The notes below the pieces were generated by a model. That model had not been told where the DNA came from, did no database searches, and worked only from the letters and a program-made list of their open reading frames with translations. Shown here in pieces: positions 1 to 11,065 of a DNA stretch of 64,000 bases (positions within the stretch are counted from its first letter, which is position 1; each line of letters begins with the position of its first letter). Origin of the DNA: Pristionchus mayeri (taxonomy: Eukaryota; Nematoda; Chromadorea; Rhabditida; Neodiplogasteridae). Where the stretch lies: the NCBI GenBank assembly GCA_036245805.1, contig BTRK01000006.1, positions 3,203,613 through 3,267,612 of the forward strand. The letters are read 5' to 3'. A program made the position numbers and the translations under genes.

Positions 1-600
1 AGTATTGTATTGTTAAAAATTAGGTTGTAACTAAAATATCCCTCGACTAACCTCCAACGCTTCATCTAAAAACTCCCCATCAAAATGGTCAAAGGGCCAT
101 ACAAATCGTCTTTTCGAGATACAATTACCCTCTAAAATGGTTCGGGAAGCACAAAGCAATACCATAGCGATACCAATTATAATCAATCTAATTAGAATCA
201 TGCAGTTAGAATGGGAACGATATGCGAGAAAGTGGTCTCGTTCATCTCAGATTAATTCCCGATCCGGAGCAAAGTTATAGGCTAATTAGTTTAGTGTGTC
301 CTAATCCCGACATGCACAGTTGAATGGAATAACCTTAATACGTGATATATCGTTTCACTTATGCTTAATAGAATATCGGGAACCGGAGCAAAATTGATAG
401 GTCATCTAGTTTAATGTGTCCCTTTTGAATAGTCCCGACACCAACCGGGAAATGAATGGTACCAACGGCGGGGATGATTACGCAAAAAGCTGCTCATTCT
501 GTATGGTTTTGACGAGAGAGATGCCTACACTAGACACGAGCCCAGTGATGTAAATGGTCCACGTATCTCGAATTCATTGTGTGGAACGACGAGAGGATAG
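1..600. repeat. Left-edge non-coding DNA with a ~124-bp direct repeat
   Basis: No convincing exon is seen apart from a possible last exon of P1 near 480-510 on the minus strand. A unit containing CCGGAGCAAA followed by TAGTTTARTGTGTCC occurs at about 257-300 and again at about 381-422, spaced about 124 bp, so a short diverged tandem duplication is present. Confidence 0.5.
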
Positions 601-639
601 AAGGAATCGAGATTTTTTTAGGAATTAGCCAATATTTAC

Positions 640-3034
640 CTCAATCTGGAAGCTCTGCACTGAACCTTCACATTGTCTTCGCCGCAGAAGAATTTGTGCG
701 TGTGGTCTGCAAAATCCTCTTTTAGCTTCAATTAGAACAAATTTTCAAAATAGTGGCACGAAAACGTCTAAAAGCACGTTGATCACATTTCTGCGTAGCG
801 GTAGGTCATTTCGTGATTGGAAGTGGAAACTTTGAGAAAGGGCTTACAATTGAGCATCTTATTGAGCGGCTTGCAGCATGTTCCGACGGGTGAGGGGAAG
901 GGACAGAGGTCCAGACCGCACGGACCGACGTCTTCCGAGAGACCACTGAAAAATACTTTCATTCAATTTGGCGTTCTGTATTGATCGGTGAAGTCCACAT
1001 GGGTCAAAATGTTTTTTCACTGTCTTCGGAATGATATTTTCAGAAGAATAAGTCCATTGACGGTCCATTTTACTCACGAGCAAGGGCAGTCTCCACAGGT
1101 CTTCGTGCAGGTTCGCTTCCTCGTAGCGACATTGCAACCTGTAATAAAAAAAGTGATGAACTATGTGCCTAGCTGATTCCACTGCACATGAACATCTAGG
1201 ACTAGTCATTAGAGTTGCCAAGTTGGAATGCGCCCTCCAGAACGAGAAATTGTGTAAAACAAGGAGAAACCGAACCGATTAGCCATTATTGGTAGTCATA
1301 TATGTCTAGTAGAATTATGTGGTTGTGAGTGGACAAACACTACCTCCGCAGGTGGTCGGACAGTGACCGGTGGTCACCCATTCGCTCCAGACGCCGTTTG
1401 GAGGACACCAGGTGGGAGGGGACTGAATTGAAATTTTCATTTACAATGAGACGCTTCCAAAAATTATGGTCGATTCACTCTTTTTTTCAGAGACTAAAAT
1501 ACAGGATGTATCCAGAAAGCAATAAACAACCGAAGAGGTGGCGGGTTTCGAAGCAGTGGGCAAAAAATCTGCCACTGTGCGCATCAGGTTTTTCCATCGT
1601 GGATTATTTATGGAATCTCTGCAGCGCTAGTTGAACTGGAATTGGAGAGAAGGAACAGAGCAAACTCTCTCCAAATCTGCCTCTCTCTCCCCTCTCCCTA
1701 TCTCCCTTTCTCGGCAGAAATGGGGCGATGAAGGGATAGTGTTCGTGACAAACGCGAAGGGCTATTGATCTCCCCCCATGCTTCATTAGCGATCGTTAAT
1801 TGGACAATGGCTACAATGGAGATGAACATCTTTTTTTTCGTCGCGTTCTCTCTTGGTGATAGAACGCTCCGAGCTAAACGTGCTCAACCAAAACGCGAAG
1901 GGCACTGGTTCCCTTCCCCCTTCACACTCTTTATCCTATAACCATGGAAAAAATTCTTGCTCAGGGACTTTCAGGCGGGTTCATCCCCTTCAGCAACACA
2001 CCCAAAGATCTGACAGGGTTCGAGGCCAGCGTGGATGATTTGCAAAAAAAATCCGCTCACACCCTATCACAGTGAAAAGGATAAATCACAAGCAGCGACA
2101 ACTCGACGCAATTTGTGGTCAATCTTGGCAGAGAGTAAATCTTGGCAGAGAGTTATTTGCGCTAGGAAACGTTGAAATTGTGAACTTTACTGAATTTCTA
2201 GGCTGCAAATTCGAAGAGTTCGTTTTTTCGAACTTTCTATGCCCTCCCATCCATCAGCTATCGCACCCATCGGCGTTGTCCGAGTTGTCCGTTTTCCTGA
2301 ACTTTACTACCGCTTGATCCCTACGACCTCTCATCTCACTCATCTCCCGCCTGTGCGCTAATTGTGCCTTGGACCAGGAAGTGCCTGCTAATTGCGCCTG
2401 ATCTTTCCATCTTTGCACTACTTTTTCAGCCTTAATTAAGCTTTCACTTTTCCATGCTCGTAACCACTCTCACTCTCATTAAGACAAGGAACTTCTGCTA
2501 AGTCTGCACAATCATCATTAACCTTGCCCATTACGAGCGCGGTGCGACTATTTTAAAATCAGTGCGTCCTTCAAACTACTCTGATGTTACAATACTGTCA
2601 TCCGAAGCACAGTTTGTCGAATAATTTTCCGAAAATCGTAATTAGTTCTGATCGAACCTCGAGGAAAATATTATCACCTATGTCTTCCCCTTGCCGCGAG
2701 CAAACCTTTGTGGTAGTGGTGGCTGTGGAAGAGGTCGTTGTCGTCGATGACGAAGTGGATGTTGACGTAGAGGCCATGGCAGTTGTCGTCGAAGTCGTGC
2801 TGAACCATCCGCCAACTGTGCGCCTCTCCTAAGTGATCGTCAGTTAGTCCAGTCGTAACACCTACCGTATTCCAACCGATTTCGCCCTACCGTGCACCGC
2901 TCTACCGTAACCCGTACCTTCGCTTCTCCCAATGTTGTCCTTTCTTCCGTCCTCTCTCTGTGGATGATCGAGAGGGAGACCATGAAAAGCAGGAGAGATG
3001 CACAGGCGAGAACAATGTAGGGGGTCTTCAGCAT
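640..3034 (-). CDS. Type II membrane protein with Ser/Thr stalk and thrombospondin type 1-like domain (P1)
   Basis: Exons read by me: 3034-2918 (39 codons), 2828-2706 (41 codons), one at about 1421-1340, 1138-1078, 945-848 and 706-640. All phases agree (0,0,1,2,1,2). Exon 1 encodes a short N-terminus and one hydrophobic segment ending in LSIIHRER, best read as a signal anchor. Exon 2 is almost pure Ser/Thr, a likely O-glycosylated stalk. The remaining exons form a Cys-rich module, with WSEWV and CPTTCGG, then RKRTCTK, CGDCPC, and PCGLDLCPFPSPVGTCC. The W-x-x-W, CGG and R-x-R-x-C spacing is that of a TSP1 repeat, an extracellular protein-protein or glycan-binding fold. The terminal exon is not certain; an acceptor near 510 could give a short tail ending about 479. 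The ~1.3-kb intron 2 holds no recognised gene. Paralogues are P2 (13431) and P3 (61751). The biological role is unknown. Confidence 0.75.
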
Positions 3035-3269
3035 GTCGAGAATAGAAGAGCTGAAATGAAGATCAATGTATAGAAGTCACCGCTGGAGCACGAACGGCGA
3101 AATGCATAGGGGACGAGTGGTAGTGGGTGCTTGGGAAATGGAAGAAAGGAAAGAACAGATCGCGTCAAAATTCACAGGGGCCCGTGATCAGCTCTTTCAA
3201 AACCGCCCGAGGCCATAACTCACTGCCTATCCCAACTAACACCACTTAAACCCGCGGAAAGGGAGAGCT

Positions 3270-3425
3270 GCGAGAGCGGGCGCTATCTCATATTGTGATC
3301 CCCGGAGTGGCTCGGTTGTGGATCGGCGTGTAAGCTCCGCCCCCTTCACAGCAGAGGAACACCCATGGAGGAAGTGGAAAAGAGCAGCGATACCCGCTCT
3401 TATCCCAGCTTTTTTGCAGTGTACG
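3270..3425 (-). promoter_or_regulatory. Conserved upstream block shared by P1 and P2
   Basis: About 236-386 bp upstream of the P1 start lies a ~150-bp stretch that recurs, in the orientation of the gene, upstream of P2 at 13073-13197, about the same distance from its ATG. Shared words include GTGGCTCGGTTGTGGATC, GGAACACCC and AGCGATACCCGCT. Such conservation between paralogues whose introns have diverged suggests a promoter or enhancer. This is inference only. Confidence 0.5.
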
Positions 3426-3454
3426 CTTCCTCGAAGGAGACATTATGGATCTTG

Positions 3455-3742
3455 TATCTGGTAATGTTCAAAATGTATTGAAGATCTGAATTCCAACTTT
3501 TTAGAGCGTTTGGATATCTTTCCAGCCCGCGGCGTGCGTTTTTCGGATGTATACTAGGGTCGGGAAACATCTTGTTTATCCCTATGGGCGAGAGAGTGCA
3601 GACGACGAGAGTGCGTAAACAGGGTGTTTTCCGACCCTAGTATACCTCCGAAAAACGCACGCCGCGGGCTGGAAAGATATCCAAACGCTCTAAAAAGTTG
3701 GAATTCAGTTCTTCAATACATTTTGAACATTACCAGATAAAA
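3455..3742. mobile_element. Foldback hairpin element
   Basis: Two arms of about 120 bp are near-perfect reverse complements: the left arm runs from TGGTAATGTTCAAAATG through CGGCGTGCG to CTAGGGTCGG, and the right arm returns the same words in reverse. The loop is only ~50 bp. There is no coding capacity, so this is a MITE-like or foldback element upstream of P1. Confidence 0.8.
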
Positions 3743-3846
3743 ATCAGATTTTTACTAATCTTTTCCGTAAAGTTATGGATGTCCAAAAAATGGTCATGCA
3801 AAAAAGTAATTTTTTCATGCACTGAGGGCAAATTATGAGATATCGT

Positions 3847-4228
3847 ATTCATATTCTCAGGATCATGTGAACTAATGATGGCGATCATTTTGATGCTTTG
3901 AATGGGTCTCTAGCTACTCTAGAAGCCGAGTTCCGAATTTCAGATCCTGTTTTTGCAGCTTCGCTGCATCAAATGTGCGACCGAGCAGCACCTTAACAAA
4001 TTTATTCTGGGTAGGCCTCGGTCATATCTCCAATCATAGAAAGTGTGGCTAACAGGAAAAAATCTATGTAAGAATAATTCTGTTTTTAAAAAGTGCAGAT
4101 TGATTGCGTCATCACTACGCAATAAATATGCGATGACGTCATACCATAATACCATGATCATAATCTCCGATGTATTTGGTACATCATACCTCAGTGCCAG
4201 AATGATGCATTTCCAGGGCAAAAAGATA
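3847..4228 (+). repeat. Dispersed repeat R, copy 1 (interrupted by mariner)
   Basis: This sequence is a direct relative of 18822-19188, sharing TCATATTCTCAGGATCAT at its start and GGGTCTCTAGCTA inside. It resumes after the mariner element at about 5130, where ACAACAAATTCAAAAA and CCGGCGCGACTGTA match 19195-19240. Confidence 0.75.
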
Positions 4229-5129
4229 TTAGGTTGTTGCAAAAGTCCTGTGGAATTTTGATAGTTTGCCTTCCATCCTCCTGTTGGATTGATAGATGAA
4301 CTTCGGGATATTGATTACTAATGAGGCCTTGCATACTCTTACATATGCACATCCTATCATCATTGCCCAATCAGAGAGGCCAGAACAGGATCCAGTTAAA
4401 ATTTCGAAAATTTATCCATCGAAAACGCAACATTTTTCAATATTATGTTTCCTCTGAAGCATGAATGCTCAATTCATGGTGGTTATATGAAGCTCCCACC
4501 TTTACCCTAAACATATTTTTTCTTATGGATGCTGGAAGTTAGATCATTTCGAGGAACGAGTTGATCTGCAAAATGACTGCATGTTGCATTTCTGTGTTCA
4601 TTTTGCATATTTCTGAAAATTGAGGAATTCAGATTTTCTGAAAGGGGAAACAAGCAGGCGCCAATATTTCTTATGAGGATATAGCCTCTTCGTGGATGCA
4701 TACAGCGCACACATGACGGAGCCTGTATGATTGGTCTTCCATTTAGAAAAGCAGGTACAAGTCACATGTAGCCTGGGTCTGCTCATATTTTTGCTATCAT
4801 GTAATTTGGTTCAAACCCACTCACATGACATGTCTAACCTAATTTTTGAAAGAACATCAATGGTACTTCTCACCCAACATTATGAAGTTGTTTCATGAAT
4901 TTTCCCTTCAAATATCTAGATAAATAAATTTAAATCTAAATGTTGTGCTTTTTTGCAATTGTGTTAATCATAATTGCTTGCGTTGGTTGCACGATCGGTT
5001 TGATTGAAATATAGGTGAGCAAGTTCAAGCATATCCCTAAACAACACCACGTTGGTTGGCCATTGAGATTTGAGACACGCGTGTTATGATCGTTCAAAGT
5101 AAAACCACAAGACTTTTGCAACAACCTAA
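4229..5129. mobile_element. Non-autonomous mariner-family element with TA target duplication
   Basis: The ends are inverted repeats: TTAGGTTGTTGCAAAAGTCC on the left and its complement, ending CAACAACCTAA, on the right. They have the form typical of mariner termini and TA lies on both sides. The 901-bp interior has no long ORF resembling a D,D34D transposase. It is homologous, in inverted orientation, to the interior of the element at 52939-54551. The matching empty site is at about 19188-19200. Confidence 0.85.
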
Positions 5130-6478
5130 TACAACAAATTCAAAAAGTGTCCCATGACTTACCGGCGCGACTGTATGTGTGTAAAATTAAGCCCCATCGA
5201 TATTCATTTTTTTTGCAATTTGCACTTCTTCGAAGGATATCTGAGCTTTACGATTCCTGTACAATAGCGCCCAAAGATTCACTCTCTTCACGTTTCGAAC
5301 TCTATTGTCGGATTTACCGGATAGAAAGTGTGAGAAATAAAATCCCATCTTTTATCCCCACTTTTTGCAGTGCGCGTTTCCCAAAGAAGAACTCGGCCTG
5401 ATGGATCCGTATGGTACCTTTATAGTAGCGAAAACCAGAGAAATTGCCAACTTTCTTAACGGTTTTGCATTATAGCGGTTTAGCCACGGCTAGATAGCTT
5501 GAGGGTGGATGTTCCATTTATTACCTAGGGGGCGGCTTCGCAAGTAATGATACCTTGTTCTCAATTCTGTCTGATCACTCCGATCGATACGAAGAATGCT
5601 ATCCCTTAACTAATCCCCACTTTTTGCGAGGTGTATTTCCTAAATGAGAACCCTTCAATTCCTGCTCCTGGTCACTGCTTCTTGGCCACGCTACGTAAAT
5701 GCGTTTCAGGTTACCGAAATTTGTGAAAATGAAACATCTTAAAATGCCCCTTGATTTAGACTAGATAGAGACTAGATAGAGTAAGTCGTGTTGAACATAG
5801 GGATCAAACAGACTCGAGAGAGCAGTTTTTGCAGAGATGAAGATAAACCCCACGTCCCTGTAAGGTCAAAGGCCACTAGCGGGCAGCCTGAGGAGAGCGT
5901 TTCTCTGCTTTTTGTGAAGGATATCTTACCTCAGCTCGAACTCTCGCCCGACCGGCGGCAGACCACTAAGGCAAAAAAGAGTAATTTCTTGCAAAGAAAT
6001 CCCTACTCTATTAATTGCCGTTCCTTCTCGCACTTTCCCTTTCTGTGTCATTCCATTTCATTCATAGCAAGAACCAAAACTCACCAAAATTATGGATTTT
6101 TTGCGTGAATCGTGAAACAAGTCATCGCTGAGGGTACAGCATGTATGAAATTGTCGTGCTTGTTGTGCTAGTGATAGCAATGATGTCGAATAGCAACAGA
6201 TGGCTCTCAAGAACCACGCGAATTCATTGCCACATTATTTAATCTACTCGTATCTAAACTTTTCGATCTTTTCCGATTTTTTTTCAAAAACAGTTTTACA
6301 TCAACAATTTAAATCGAGAATATTTGCATCCCTTCTTAGATTATGTTTGCTAGTAAGCGCATCCCCGTGTGACTCAGTTCATTCAAGATCATCATGGGAA
6401 TCTCAATTGCACTAGGGATGGTTTTTTATGCACTGACTCTCTTGAATCTGCGCGCTCTTTCGTCGGTTAGATAAATGC
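5130..6478. other. Intergenic region without a recognisable gene
   Basis: No exon series was found. A recurrent motif close to ATCCCCACTTTTTGCAG, followed by a variant of TTTCCT, occurs near 5345 and 5617, with a related form near 3404. Short open frames here lack protein-like composition. Confidence 0.5.
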
Positions 6479-6591
6479 TAGAGTTCGAGAAACGATACCA
6501 CCCTCTCTTCATTCTACACACTCTTTCGACCGATCGAGCGGCGAGAGAGTGTGTAGAATGAAGAGAGCGTGGTTTCATTTGTCGAATTCTA
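6479..6591. mobile_element. hAT-type hairpin MITE, TAGAGTTCG family
   Basis: A hairpin whose ends are TAGAGTTCGAGAAA and the complement TCGAATTCTA, with a core of CTCTTTCG and GCGAGAGAGTG. It belongs to the same family as copies at 18437, 19976, 41665, 45301 and 47920. No clear 8-bp target duplication survives at this copy. Confidence 0.75.
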
Positions 6592-6789
6592 CTGCAGACA
6601 TGTGTTTTTACACATTGAACTATACCTTCAGCTCTTCTCTCGATCACTAAATAATAACTCATTGTGGCAACAAGTTATGAACCCGAAAACGGCACGCATT
6701 CCTCACAATAGCATAGCTTGCGCACTCCTCTACAGTTTCAGCACGCCATAGCCATATTAAATTCAAGTCTAACGACCGGGTCGCTTTCG

Positions 6790-7390
6790 AGGCTGGTCCA
6801 TTCAACTTCCTTGTTGAGATCAGCGAACCAAGCGAAGTGAGGATACCATCCAGACCCCCTCCCCAATTACCTCTAGGTATGGCTTTGGAAGACATTACTC
6901 TCTCCCCTGTTTCTGCAATTTCATCGCCGAGACATTTCACAACGTGGAATGATTTTATTGCTAGGTATTCCGAGCCAATCTCTTTGTTGGGATCAGCTAA
7001 ACGAGAGGAACAGTGTATATTATCTAGACACCCTTCCCAATTACATCTAGACACGGTATCGCATACAATTACTCTCCCTGTAATGCGTGCTCTCTCAGCA
7101 ATCTCAAAGTTGAGCCAGTACGGATAATATGGTTTCAATTTTCGGGGTATTTCGGGTGAGTTTCGGATGCGTTTCAGGTGCATCAGATAGCTCATAAGGT
7201 CATGACTTATGTAGCGCACCTGAAACATACCGGAAAATGAGCATGAATGACCTGGAAGTTGATACGCTAATGGATAATCATTTCCTGCGAGAAGCCATCC
7301 CCTCCATCCCCTCTTTCTAGGTATTCCGAGCCGACTTCCTTATTGGGATCAGCGAACCAAAGGAAATGAGGATACTGTCTAGACCCGCGT
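6790..7390. repeat. Degenerate ~176-bp tandem repeats
   Basis: The word family GTATTCCGAGCC, then TTGGGATCAGC, then TCTAGACCC and CAATTACCTCTAGG recurs at about 6790, 6966 and 7318, roughly multiples of 176 bp. The long minus-strand open frame here (6659-7228) contains the same internal periodicity and is broken in the second copy, so it is probably not a gene. Confidence 0.55.
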
Positions 7391-8701
7391 TTCAATTACC
7401 TCAGGGGATAGATTTGCAGGGAATTACCTTCCTAATTCTGCATGCGTCCTATACGAGCTTATCGGAAAGATCGCATAATTCATAAAATCATTTCTTGATT
7501 TTCCATCCCTAATTACATCTGATTGACATGAATTCCCTTTCTCGTGCCTGATTGGTGCTCGGATCGTAAATTTCATTCGGGATTTTCCTCTCTGCTCTCA
7601 GGTAATGTGCACAATCAATCACCAGATTTTACAGCCCCTGCGAATAAAGATGAGAAAGAAATTGCCGAATTGGTGGTCAAAGGATAAGTGAGGAAAATGG
7701 GAAGAAATGGGGTGCCCTAATAAGAGCTGAACGGGATTCCCTCTCATTTTTTTCCCATTTCGCCACGGTTCCCTTTGCAATGAATTCACAGAAAGGGAAA
7801 GTGAGAGAAGGAACAGGGGAAGAGCACTCCTTCTGATCTCGCCTACAAGACATACCTCTAATAAATACCGTTAGTGCATCAGGGGATGTTCGAATCAAGG
7901 TATCCTGTCCAAGGGCGAACGATGAAAAGCTTTCCACTGTTAGTATGTTGATGCTACGAGATATGGCACATGCCCGGCCGGCGAATCACAAATTCTCACG
8001 TAACTCAGCGAATCTAAATAATTTGTAAATGGAGAGAAGGAGACCCGAATTGTGAACACTACTGAAATCCCAATTATGAGTGTACCATGATGTTCGCTCA
8101 ATGGTACTTGAGGTTTGTTGCACGAAAGCATCAGATATGAACATACTTGATCCCATTTCCCGATTGGTGACTTGCATAGTTTGCTCATGAGAGTGCAAGC
8201 GGTCCGCAGAGTTCATTCGATTCACTCTCTCATCGTTCGATTTCTAGTTTGAACTGAAGGGACAGTGACCTGTATTTCGAAACTCCCGGCCATCATTTGT
8301 TCCCCACCTTCTTCGTTATGCATTGAATGAACTGGAAAAAAATGGAATCGCGCGTCCCACTACGTGTGTACCACTACATGGGAGTTCCATAGCGTGATCA
8401 CAGGGGCGCGTTAGGAAAATGGTGAATGCTCTCATCATTATCCACACTCTCTCTCCTATCCGACCTGCAAGAACGCGCTTAATGAGAAGATATGTTCTCA
8501 GGAAGCCTTAGCTGGGCGGAGCTAACTCCTCGCCAGTAATTAATAGAGCTCCGGTCGGCGTATATCTCGTTTATCTCATTGTTCCATATTGTTGCTGTTA
8601 GAATGAGTTATCAGTTTCGCGCATTATGGAAGTTTACGTCTCTATTTTAAGTCTGACGCCAATGTTATTATGAGAGACATCACGAGAGAATCACCTTCTC
8701 C

Positions 8702-10980
8702 GCGGCGGAAAACACAAAATCATCCTATCCAGATCTAAACTTGGTGTAAAGTATTTCGGATGATGCTCTTTCAAACTGCGTCGTCAGAATTTTGATAACT
8801 GCCGTCATCTTCGAGATTCAGAAGGCCAAACTTGGGACACTCACTTTTTAGGGGTCAAATCGAGCCCACTTAAACGGTCATAAGTCGATTTAAAATGTAG
8901 ATATAAACTCGTTCTTTGTTTAGAAAGAAAGCTGAGAACACTATCTATAACTTTTCTATTGAATATGTCATTCCTCGTGTACATACCAGTTCGGGGTGGT
9001 CGGGTCGACCAAAAATGAGCGAATTCTGGAAATCGGAAAAACTCGGCTGAATGAATACGCGCGATTGATAGACATTATGAGTGACTAACTTGACGCCAAA
9101 AATTAGCCAAATCGAAAGGGGTAAAAAAATGGGCGTGACTTTTTGTCCGGCGACGTCAGAATGAGTCCCAGACCAAAGTACCCTCTTAGCTCCAACTGGC
9201 AGCTATTAGACTCAAATCTGTCCAAAATCATCCAAAACGACATTTAGAATTGTTTCCGAGCCCAATACAGTACTCCCATTGGGCACAAATTACTAGAGAC
9301 CGTCTAACAATTGATCAATCGAGTAATGAAATTGATACTCGATTGACTCAATCGAGTATCCTTTGTTACTCGATTGATTGCCCTTTCTCTCCCCTCGTCA
9401 ATCGATTAATTTCACCCTTCTTTCGTCGAACAGTGCGGCCTCGCGCTCTAATTTGATTACTCGAGTATCATTTGTTACTCGTTTGCCCAATCGAGTAATC
9501 AATCGATTGGGAATCGATTTAATTCATCAATTGATTGATTTGTAACTCGATTAACCGGCCAATCAATTGACGAAGGGAATCGAATGAGTTTCATTTCTCG
9601 TCAATCGTGAAATGAGTAATTCAATTGACGGTCTCTACAAATTACGACCGGACCAGAAAATTGAAAATCGATTTTCCGATCCCTCTAAACCTGTGAGCTT
9701 GGCCCATATGTACTAAATCTCTTTCTAATAAAGTTCTAATGTCCCTCTAAACTTATTGGAGAAAGTGCTCACCTATACATGCGAAATTTCGTATCAGGGA
9801 ACCAAGAAAAGGCGCAAAAATGCACTTCAGATCATCATAGTCCTAGGGACCCGATTTATAGCTAGAAATGTAGAGCACGATGAGCTAAACATTTCATCTG
9901 TTGAAGATGAGTCTCTATATTTTCGTAGAAGCGAGCTACAGAGTCTAGAAGTTAGCAAAAAACGACGGGAAACGCGCCCGCGGTAGCGCTAAATAGAGGG
10001 GAGAGAGAGGGAGGTCAGGCGGCGAGAGCGCCAGACAGTTAGAGCGCGCGCTCTCGGGGGATTCTTATCGATTTCTTCCTAACTTCTAGGCACTGTAGCT
10101 CGCTTCTACGAAAAGATAGAGACTCACTTTCAACAGATGAAATGTTTAGCTCATCATGCTCTACATTTTAGCTATAAATCGGGTCCCTAGGACTATGATG
10201 ACCTGAAGTGCAGTTTTGCGCCTTTTCTTGGATCCCTGATACGAAAATTCGCAAGTATAGGTGAGCCCTTTCTCCAATAAGTTTAGAGGGACATTAGGAC
10301 TTTATTAGAAAGAGATTTGGCACATATGGGCCAAGCTCCCAGGTTGAGAAGGATCTGAAAATTGATTTTAAATTTTCTGGACCGGTCGTAATTTGTTCCC
10401 AATGGGAGTACTGTAATGGGCTCGTAAACAATTCTAAATGTAGTTTTGGATGATTTTGGACAGATTTGAGTCTAATAGCTGCAGTTGGAGCTAAGAGGGT
10501 ACTTTGGTCTGGGACACATTCTGACGTCGCCGGACAAAAAGTCACGCCCATTTTTTTACCCCTTTCGATTTGGCTAATTTTTGGCGTCAAGTTAGTCACT
10601 CATATGTCTATCAATCGCGCGCATTCATTCAGCCGAGTTTTTCCGATTTCCAGAATTCACTCATTTTTGGTCGACCCGACAACCCCGAACTGGGATGTAC
10701 ACGAGGAATGACATGTTCAAAAGAAAAGTTATAGATAATGTTCTCTGCTTTCTTTCTAAACTAAGAACGAGTTTCTATCTACATTTTAAACCGACTTATA
10801 ACCGTTTAAGTGGGCTCGATTTGACCCCTAAAAAGTGAGTGTCCCAAGTTTAGCCTTCTGAATCTCGAAGATGACGGAAGTTATCAAAATTCTGACGACG
10901 CAGTTTGAAAAAGCATCATCCGAAATACCTTGCGTCATGTTTTGATCAGGATTGGATGACGTTTGGTTTTACCGCCACGA
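8702..10980. mobile_element. 2.28-kb foldback element with long inverted repeats
   Basis: The sequence from 8702 inward is the reverse complement of the sequence from about 10980 inward: about 8702-9290 pairs with 10390-10980 and 9660-9955 pairs with 10080-10330. The centre is near 10018 and is GAGAGAGG and GCGCGC rich. The left arm carries an extra ~390 bp (9270-9660) packed with variants of TCGATTGA and CGAGTAATC. No transposase was recognised. The right end lies only ~40 bp from the F1 TATA-like box. A second copy is at about 59395-61675. Confidence 0.8.
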
Positions 10981-11018
10981 ACCCCCCTCAAATGGGCGAT
11001 TTTCTCGCGATTCCTCTC

Positions 11019-11065
11019 TTATAAAAGTGAGATTTATTTCTCGTCATTCAGGCTGCTGATCGGCA
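11019..11065 (+). promoter_or_regulatory. TATA-like box and putative trans-splice acceptor of F1
   Basis: TTATAAAAG lies at 11019-11027, about 40 nt before the F1 ATG. Then TTTCTCGTCATTCAG ends at 11051, 14 nt before the ATG, which fits either a short 5' leader or a spliced-leader acceptor. In the duplicated copy the last G is a T (61736). Confidence 0.45.

Noticed and set aside
2584..2832. Val/Glu/Asp-rich plus-strand frame
   Set aside because: It is the antisense of the P1 Ser/Thr stalk exon.
6659..7228. 189-codon minus-strand open frame
   Set aside because: It consists of the ~176-bp degenerate repeats, and in the second copy of the block a small indel breaks it; no splice or domain support.
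7677..8225. Several short frames conserved in three copies of the duplicated block
   Set aside because: They are identical only because the DNA is recently duplicated; no protein-like composition or start context.
9250..9986. Open frames inside the foldback element
   Set aside because: They run through TCGATTGA-rich and palindromic sequence and have no transposase motif.
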